Origin: an uncultured Dokdonia sp.
GTDB lineage: Bacteria > Bacteroidota > Bacteroidia > Flavobacteriales > Flavobacteriaceae
Reading direction: 5' to 3'
Assembly (NCBI RefSeq): GCF_947492535.1
Contig: NZ_CANLNH010000023.1
Location: 1 to 49,466 of the forward strand
Length of the DNA: 49,466 nt
The translations under genes and the position numbers were made by a program. Below the pieces are notes generated by a model. It ran no database searches. It saw nothing but the letters and a program-made list of their open reading frames with translations, and was not told the origin of the DNA. Of the stretch, positions 44,095-49,466 are shown piece by piece; position 1 is the first letter of the stretch; every line of letters starts with the position of its first letter.

Positions 44095-47000
44095 TTATTC
44101 ACCTTCGGGGATTGGATAATCAAAAGATTCACTATCCATTATACTATTATCTAGCGCATCTGCAAGTGCTTCATCATCAACAATTGTTGTTTCTTCTTGA
44201 CCATTATCTATAACTGCAGCACCTCTAAAATAAAGTTTAATTCTGTATACAATATAGTAGAGTAAGGGAACAATAATAAGGGTTAGAAATGTAGCGATAA
44301 TAAGACCATAAATTACCGTCCAAGCTAAAGGTCCCCAGAAAATTACATTGTCACCTCCTACATAAATTCCAGCATCAAAATCTTGAAATAATCCAAAGAA
44401 GTCAATGTTTATTCCAATGGCTAATGGTATTAATCCTAGTACCGTTGTAATTGCAGTAAGTAATACAGGACGTAAACGTGCACGACCTCCTTCTATAATA
44501 AGTTGTTTCGTGATGTCTTTATCTAGCATTTGTTTGCCTTCAAGCCCATAAGCAACTTCCTTACGATCTATCAATAATTGCGTATAGTCAAGAAGTACTA
44601 CACCGTTATTTACTACAATTCCAGCGAGTGAAATAATACCCATCATCGTCATAATAATCACAAAAGAAGAACCACTAATAATAATCCCTCCAAAAACACC
44701 AATGAAACTCAAGAAAATAGCAATCATGATAATGATTGGTTTTGAAATAGAGCTAAATTGGAAGATTAATAAGAAAAAGATGAGTCCTAGTCCTGCTAAG
44801 AAAGCAAAATTTAAAAAATCTTGTTCTTTCTTTTGTTTCTCAATTTGACCTGTATAGTTTACTTGAATACTTTTAGGTAAATCAAAATTCTTCATTTCTT
44901 TTTGAATGTCATTTACTACAATCCCAGCGTCTATAAAGCCAGGGGCAAGTGCAGAATAGACAGTAACCACACGTTTAGAATCACGGTGTTTAATGGCGCT
45001 AAAGGAAGAGGTGTTTTTTGTAGTTGTGACGGCAGCAACAGGGATTTCTTTGATTTGTCCGCTGGCTTGATCTCTGAAAATGATATTCTGGTTAAATAAA
45101 GCTGAATTATCATAGCGTTGATCTTCTTTAAAACGTACATAGATATCATAATCTTCTCCGTCTTTTTTGTAAACACCTGCTTTATCTCCAAAGATAGAAC
45201 GGCGTAATTGCATCCCTACTTGACCTACAGCAACACCTAGTTCTCCAGCCTTTTCTCGATCTACGATCACTTCGGTGCCTGGTTTTCCTCTATTTACATT
45301 AATTTTCAATTCATCTACTCCAGGAACATTACGTGAGTTAATATAGTTTCGCATTTTTTCTGCAGCGACGATAAGTTCTCCATAGTCGTCACCCTGTAAC
45401 TCTAGGTTAATAGGATATCCTTGCGGAGGCCCAGCGGCATCTTTCTCTACAGTAATCACAACACCAGGATAAATCCCTTTTAAGGCATCTTGTACTTTAA
45501 AACGTAATGCTTCACTATCGGCACCATTACGGAATTTATATTCTCGCATGGTCGCAGTAATCTTTGAACGATGTGGCATTTCTGCCGAACTTCCTCCATC
45601 TGTCTGAGGATTTCCAGCACCTTCACCTACTTGAGAAACAGAAGTTTCTACTAGCGCATTATAATCTTCACCTTCTAGATATTCTTGATCATTGAAGACT
45701 TTAAAAATACGACGCTCTATTTCTTTAGTAATTGCGTTGGTTTTTTTGATATCTGTTCCTTCTGGATATTCTATATAGGTGATAATCTGATTTGGTTTAT
45801 TATCTGGAAAGAATTCAATAGCGGTACGTCCAGCACCTACAGAACCTCCAAATGCTCCAAATGTCATAAATAAGAGTAAAAATATGCCTCCTACAAATAT
45901 AATTGGCTTCCATCCACGTAACGCCCATCCTAAGAAGTTACGGTATTTGTTTTCTAGCCATGTTAAGAAACGACGTTGAAAAACTTCAGCAGCATTATGT
46001 AATACATATTTGTATATCCACATTAAGGCAATAGTCACTAAAATTAATGAGCCAAACCCTCTTATAGACCCTCCAAGAAAAAGAATCATTAGACCTATTG
46101 GAAGCATAATAAGTGAAATGCGAAGGAGTATTTTTACCGTAAGCGGTTTCTCATCTGTTTTCATAAACTGAGACACCAGCATCGAGTTAATAAAAATAGC
46201 GACAAATAATGACGACCCTAATACTACTGAAAGTGTAATTGGGAAGTAAATCATAAACTGTCCCATAAGACCTGGCCATAATCCAAGCGGTACAAATGCG
46301 GCTACAGTAGTAAGCGTAGAAATAATAATTGGAAATGCAATCTCACCTATCCCTTTTTTGGCAGCCTCTATACGAGACATACCTTCTTCATCCATAAGAC
46401 GGTATACATTCTCTACAACCACAATTCCATTATCTACGAGCATTCCTAGTCCCATAATCAACGCAAATAAGATCATGGTATTCATGGTATATCCCATCAA
46501 GTTTAGAATCATAAAACTCATAAACATAGACATAGGGATTGCAAACCCTACAAACAGCGCATTCTTAAATCCTAGGAAGAACATAAGAACACCTACCACA
46601 AGAATAATCCCGAAAATGATATTGTTTACAAGATCATTTACTTGATTTTCTGTTTTAGCACTTTGGTCATTTGCTGTGGTGATTTTTACATCTGGAGGAA
46701 AAACTTCTGTTTCAGCTTTTTTAATAATCTCTGTAATTTGTTCTACAGCAGCGATCATGTTTTTTCCAGAACGTTTTTTCACATCTAGCATGACCACACT
46801 TTCACTTACTTCATCATCATTTACAGACTCTCCCTTTTCTAGCGTTAGGTCACGTGCATAGGTGGTTTTGTCTTCTTCAGCAAAAGTAACAGTAGCAATA
46901 TCTTTTAAGTATACCGCTCCATTTTCAGATTTCACAACAAAATTTTCTAGTTGTTCAGGAGTGTCTATCTCGCCTAGGATACGAATATTACGGCGCTGAC

Positions 47001-47715
47001 CACTAGAAATTAAATTTCCAGCTGAGAGTGTCATGTTACCATTACTGATAGCTCCCAGTACATTGTCAAAATTTACTTTTGCAGCCATCATCTTGTAGAT
47101 GTCTACAGCAACTTCTACTTCTCGTTCTTGCGCTCCACGAATGGTGGCTTCTTTTATTTCTTTAAGACTTTCGATTTCGTCTTGAAGATATTCTGCATAC
47201 TCTTTAAGTTTATCTACTGGGTAATCTCCAGAAACATTTACGTTAAGAATAGGTGTTTCTTCAGAGATACTTAAATCAAAAACATTAGGCTCTACTTTTG
47301 CTCCATTAAAGGTGGGCCAATCTTCATTTGCCGTTTCACTATCTACTTCGTCCTTTACTTTTTGTTTGGCTGCTTGCACATCCATTCTGTAGTCAAACTC
47401 TACTGTAATAATAGCATAGTCTTCTTGAGAAGTTGAAAGAACCTCTTCTACGCCAGATAGGTTTTGTAACTTATCTTCTAATGGATCTACAATAAGACGT
47501 TCAATATCTTCTGCCGTATTTCCTGGGTAAGGGACAGATACATAGATCTTAGTTTCATTAATCTCAGGGAAGTTTTCTCTTGCCATACTTAAGTAAGCGC
47601 TCATTCCTAATACTAAAAACAAGGCCATTAGCACATAAATAATCGTAGGATTATCTATCGCCCAGCTAGAGATGCCGAACTCTTTATTTACATTCTTTTT
47701 TTTCTTTGCACTCAT
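44095..47715 (-). CDS. RND efflux transporter permease (AcrB/HAE1-like)
   Basis: Inner-membrane proton-driven pump that, with the adaptor encoded just upstream and an outer-membrane channel, expels drugs or other toxic compounds. At 1,206 residues it is longer than the usual ~1,040. The first membrane helix (about 20-40), the porter half with AREXFPEI-type start, helices 2-6 with the relay region GLGMLVDNGIVVVENV, and the second half with GIISLAGIVVNNGVVLLD are all present. The extra length comes partly from an insertion between helix 6 and helix 7 (about 525-600) with two additional hydrophobic segments (LIMLPIGLMILFLGG, then LILVTIALMWIYKY), and partly from an acidic C-terminal tail. It is separated from the adaptor gene by 4 bases. 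The substrate is unknown. Confidence 0.95.
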   Translation of the reverse strand: MSAKKKKNVNKEFGISSWAIDNPTIIYVLMALFLVLGMSAYLSMARENFPEINETKIYVSVPYPGNTAEDIERLIVDPLEDKLQNLSGVEEVLSTSQEDYAIITVEFDYRMDVQAAKQKVKDEVDSETANEDWPTFNGAKVEPNVFDLSISEETPILNVNVSGDYPVDKLKEYAEYLQDEIESLKEIKEATIRGAQEREVEVAVDIYKMMAAKVNFDNVLGAISNGNMTLSAGNLISSGQRRNIRILGEIDTPEQLENFVVKSENGAVYLKDIATVTFAEEDKTTYARDLTLEKGESVNDDEVSESVVMLDVKKRSGKNMIAAVEQITEIIKKAETEVFPPDVKITTANDQSAKTENQVNDLVNNIIFGIILVVGVLMFFLGFKNALFVGFAIPMSMFMSFMILNLMGYTMNTMILFALIMGLGMLVDNGIVVVENVYRLMDEEGMSRIEAAKKGIGEIAFPIIISTLTTVAAFVPLGLWPGLMGQFMIYFPITLSVVLGSSLFVAIFINSMLVSQFMKTDEKPLTVKILLRISLIMLPIGLMILFLGGSIRGFGSLILVTIALMWIYKYVLHNAAEVFQRRFLTWLENKYRNFLGWALRGWKPIIFVGGIFLLLFMTFGAFGGSVGAGRTAIEFFPDNKPNQIITYIEYPEGTDIKKTNAITKEIERRIFKVFNDQEYLEGEDYNALVETSVSQVGEGAGNPQTDGGSSAEMPHRSKITATMREYKFRNGADSEALRFKVQDALKGIYPGVVITVEKDAAGPPQGYPINLELQGDDYGELIVAAEKMRNYINSRNVPGVDELKINVNRGKPGTEVIVDREKAGELGVAVGQVGMQLRRSIFGDKAGVYKKDGEDYDIYVRFKEDQRYDNSALFNQNIIFRDQASGQIKEIPVAAVTTTKNTSSFSAIKHRDSKRVVTVYSALAPGFIDAGIVVNDIQKEMKNFDLPKSIQVNYTGQIEKQKKEQDFLNFAFLAGLGLIFFLLIFQFSSISKPIIIMIAIFLSFIGVFGGIIISGSSFVIIMTMMGIISLAGIVVNNGVVLLDYTQLLIDRKEVAYGLEGKQMLDKDITKQLIIEGGRARLRPVLLTAITTVLGLIPLAIGINIDFFGLFQDFDAGIYVGGDNVIFWGPLAWTVIYGLIIATFLTLIIVPLLYYIVYRIKLYFRGAAVIDNGQEETTIVDDEALADALDNSIMDSESFDYPIPEGE

Positions 47716-47719
47716 AGTC

Positions 47720-48886
47720 TTAGTATGTTAAGATTCGTACTTCTTGATTATCTTTTACAGAACGTGCACCTTCTACTATAATAAGGTCGCCAGATTTAAG
47801 CCCTGAAAGCACTTCTATTTTATCACCTTGGGATTTACCTGTAGTAATAATTTGTTGTTTAGCAACGGTTGTGTTGTTGTCTGCTTTCGCGAAAGCGGTA
47901 TATACATACTGCTCTCCTTCTGCATTTTCATTAATAACATTTAAAGGAATAAGAACTGCATTATCTGCGGTGTAATCATTTATAGATAACCTAGCTGTAA
48001 GATTAGGTTTTATGTTTCCTTTTTTATTAGGAACGCCTACTTCTATAGGGAAACTTCTGTTAGATGGATTGATGTAATCTCCAGCTTGTCTAATTTTAGC
48101 TTCTATGGTTTCATTAAGTACAGGAAAAAATACACGTACATCTTTCCCTTTGCGTACAGTTGTAAGATAGGTTTCAGGAACCTCTGCACTTACGTACATA
48201 TTATTTAAGTTTACAATTCTAAATAATGCCATACCTGGCGCAACGACAGTTCCTTGTTCTGTAATTACTTCATCAATAGTTCCCGTAAAAGGTGCTCTTA
48301 CTGCGGTTTTTCCTAACTGACTTTTCATCTGATTTACCATGTTTTCTGCAGACTCATACTGAGACTTAGATTGTAAGTATTGTATCTCTGATCCTATTTT
48401 TTGATTCCAAAGACGTTCTTGTCTTTCAAAAGTAGTTTTCGCAAGTGCAGCTTGTGTTTGTAATTGAGCTAATTGACTACTTAACCCACCGTCATCTATA
48501 CGTCCTAGGATTTGGCCTTTAGAAACACGTTGTCCCTCCTTAACGTTTACACGGACTAATGTGCCTTGGTATTCAGGATAGATAAGTACATTTTGTTTAG
48601 TTTCAACATTACCTTGAATTTCAACATAGTGATTAAATAAGGTGTCTTTTACTGTCATTGTAGTCACAAGAACTTCTTTTTTGGCAGTAGGGTCTTTTTC
48701 TGCGATTGCTTTTTCTATTTGAGCAAGTTCTGTAGCTATTGTTGCTGCTTGTGTGCTTAACTCAGCTTTCTTAGCTTTTAAAGCTTTTACATTACCAGCT
48801 TCTATAATAGCTTCTATAGATTGTGGTTTATCTCCACCACAGGATATTAATATGAGTACTATAACTGTCAAAAGTATTTGTTTCAT
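47720..48886 (-). CDS. RND efflux periplasmic adaptor (membrane fusion) lipoprotein
   Basis: Links the RND permease to an outer-membrane channel. The 388 residues have a signal peptide and lipobox ILISC (Cys16), a Bacteroidetes-type coiled-coil leader (about 25-65), the split lipoyl/barrel-sandwich domain (GTLVRVNVKEGQRVSKGQILGRI..., later VRAPFTGTIDEVITEQGTVV), the alpha hairpin between them, a beta-barrel domain and the membrane-proximal domain (PLNVINE...). The palindrome copy encodes AFAKA in the last domain. The gene is 4 bases ahead of the permease. No outer-membrane channel gene is in the window; it probably lies just beyond the four-helix-bundle gene upstream. Confidence 0.95.
   Translation of the reverse strand: MKQILLTVIVLILISCGGDKPQSIEAIIEAGNVKALKAKKAELSTQAATIATELAQIEKAIAEKDPTAKKEVLVTTMTVKDTLFNHYVEIQGNVETKQNVLIYPEYQGTLVRVNVKEGQRVSKGQILGRIDDGGLSSQLAQLQTQAALAKTTFERQERLWNQKIGSEIQYLQSKSQYESAENMVNQMKSQLGKTAVRAPFTGTIDEVITEQGTVVAPGMALFRIVNLNNMYVSAEVPETYLTTVRKGKDVRVFFPVLNETIEAKIRQAGDYINPSNRSFPIEVGVPNKKGNIKPNLTARLSINDYTADNAVLIPLNVINENAEGEQYVYTAFAKADNNTTVAKQQIITTGKSQGDKIEVLSGLKSGDLIIVEGARSVKDNQEVRILTY
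47883..47896. repeat. GCTTTCGCGAAAGC palindrome inside adaptor gene
   Basis: Exact 14-mer, read on the minus strand as AFAKA (YTAFAKADNN), in a loop of the membrane-proximal domain. Confidence 0.95.
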
Positions 48887-48912
48887 GATTAGATTGCTTT
48901 TATTTTGAGGTA

Positions 48913-48944
48913 TGTCGATGTGTCGATGTGTTGATATGTTTAGT
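48913..48944. repeat. Decayed 8-bp tandem repeat downstream of four-helix-bundle gene
   Basis: TGTCGATG twice (48913-48928), then TGTTGATA and TGTTTAGT, all in 8-bp register. It lies between the S23-like gene and the adaptor gene. Confidence 0.75.
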
Positions 48945-48958
48945 AGTAGTCTTCATGG

Positions 48959-49321
48959 CTAGTTCTTTAATTGAGATTTTCTAAGTCCGTCAAGCATCGC
49001 TGTAATCTCAGATATAGATTGTCTGATGTAATTATATTTTTCTTCAGGAATAAACCCTAAATCGTTTGAAAGAATTATTTGATTTAATAGTTCAAGTGCA
49101 GATCCATATGCTATTTCTGTAAAACGGGCTTTATCTTTTGATGTATGTCTTCCAGAGCCTTCAGCTATATTTGAAGAAATAGAAATTGCGCAACGTCGCA
49201 TCTGACTAATGAGGCCAAATCTTTCTGTGTCTGGAAATTTTTTTGTTTCTATATAGATTTCTTTTGACAGTTGCCTTGACTTTTGCCAAACATTTAATTT
49301 TTCAAAACCGAATATTTTCAT
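48959..49321 (-). CDS. Four-helix-bundle protein (S23/rRNA-IVS family)
   Basis: A 120-residue helical protein of the family first seen as open frames in intervening sequences of 23S rRNA and related to the Avd accessory proteins of diversity-generating retroelements. The signature is clear: FEKLNVWQKSRQLSKEIY at the start, FGLISQMRRCAISISSNIAEG in the centre (residues 35-55) and GSALELLNQIILSNDLGF after it. The family forms pentamers with a basic pore that can bind nucleic acid; its role outside retroelements is unknown, and no reverse transcriptase is nearby. It sits upstream of the efflux adaptor on the same strand and is bracketed by 8-bp tandem repeats on both sides, which suggests a mobile or inserted unit. 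Confidence 0.92.
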   Translation of the reverse strand: MKIFGFEKLNVWQKSRQLSKEIYIETKKFPDTERFGLISQMRRCAISISSNIAEGSGRHTSKDKARFTEIAYGSALELLNQIILSNDLGFIPEEKYNYIRQSISEITAMLDGLRKSQLKN

Positions 49322-49390
49322 TTTAATAAATATTTAATTCTTTTCAAATTAAAGAATAGTGTGTTCTGTTTTTATTTTTTAATCTTTATA

Positions 49391-49466
49391 CTCCTCAACT
49401 CCTCAACTCCTCAACTCCTCAACTCCTCAACTCCTCAACTCCTCAACTCCTCAACTCCTCAACTCC
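49391..49466. repeat. 8-bp tandem repeat (CTCCTCAA)n at right window edge
   Basis: Nine full copies of CTCCTCAA plus CTCC, reaching the last base. It lies upstream of the four-helix-bundle gene, 69 bases from its start. Seen on the minus strand the unit is TTGAGGAG, one base off the TTTAGGAG unit of the left edge. Confidence 0.97.

Overview
The window looks like the chromosome of a marine member of the Flavobacteriaceae (Bacteroidetes). It is AT-rich and has Bacteroidetes-type promoters (TTG, 17-23 bases, TAnnTTTG). It also carries lipoproteins with acidic residues after the lipid cysteine, a SusC/SusD pair, and a type IX secretion (T9SS) cluster with a type B C-terminal sorting domain. The frequent 14-mer GCTTTCGCGAAAGC reminds me of Dokdonia-like genomes, but the genus is from memory only. 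Both window edges lie inside 8-bp tandem repeats, so the window may be a whole contig that stopped at repeats.

Left part (1-10,000): a gene-free, repeat-rich edge, then housekeeping genes. These are a CPA1 sodium/proton antiporter, a TrmH-family RNA methyltransferase, a small membrane protein on the minus strand, era, a second TrmH-family methyltransferase, a small lipoprotein, mutS, tRNA-Gly(GCC) and tRNA-Leu(UAA). Between the second methyltransferase and the lipoprotein lies the strangest stretch of the window. It is a 0.7-kb array of units, each beginning with a copy of the 3' end of the methyltransferase gene (encoding DLFSK... plus a stop) and followed by a hairpin. The stems differ between units but stay self-complementary.

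Signalling part (10,000-15,400): a 210-bp direct repeat, then a LytTR regulator whose receiver lacks the phospho-acceptor Asp and the conserved Lys. Next come an acidic lipoprotein built of seven 13-residue repeats, a TPR-containing sensor histidine kinase and a LuxR-type response regulator. The last three are co-directional and may form one signalling unit. A gene-poor 1.4-kb stretch follows, with one terminator that has no gene in front of it.

T9SS part (16,752-33,617): a giant Asp-rich surface protein of about 4,600 residues, broken in the given sequence by two single-base frameshifts that cancel each other. It is followed by a PorP/SprF-like outer-membrane protein and a PorE-like OmpA-family protein. 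The giant gene holds 825-bp tandem repeats and ends in a type B sorting domain. PorP/SprF proteins are the usual partners of such adhesins.

Right part (33,875-49,466): a secreted amidohydrolase and a sugar aminotransferase on the minus strand, then waaA overlapping a membrane-anchored protein with an LAS-type zinc-peptidase motif. After these come a SusC/SusD pair with a weak Fur-like site, a DUF4199-like membrane protein, an RND efflux pump (permease plus adaptor) and a four-helix-bundle S23-like gene flanked by 8-bp tandem repeats.
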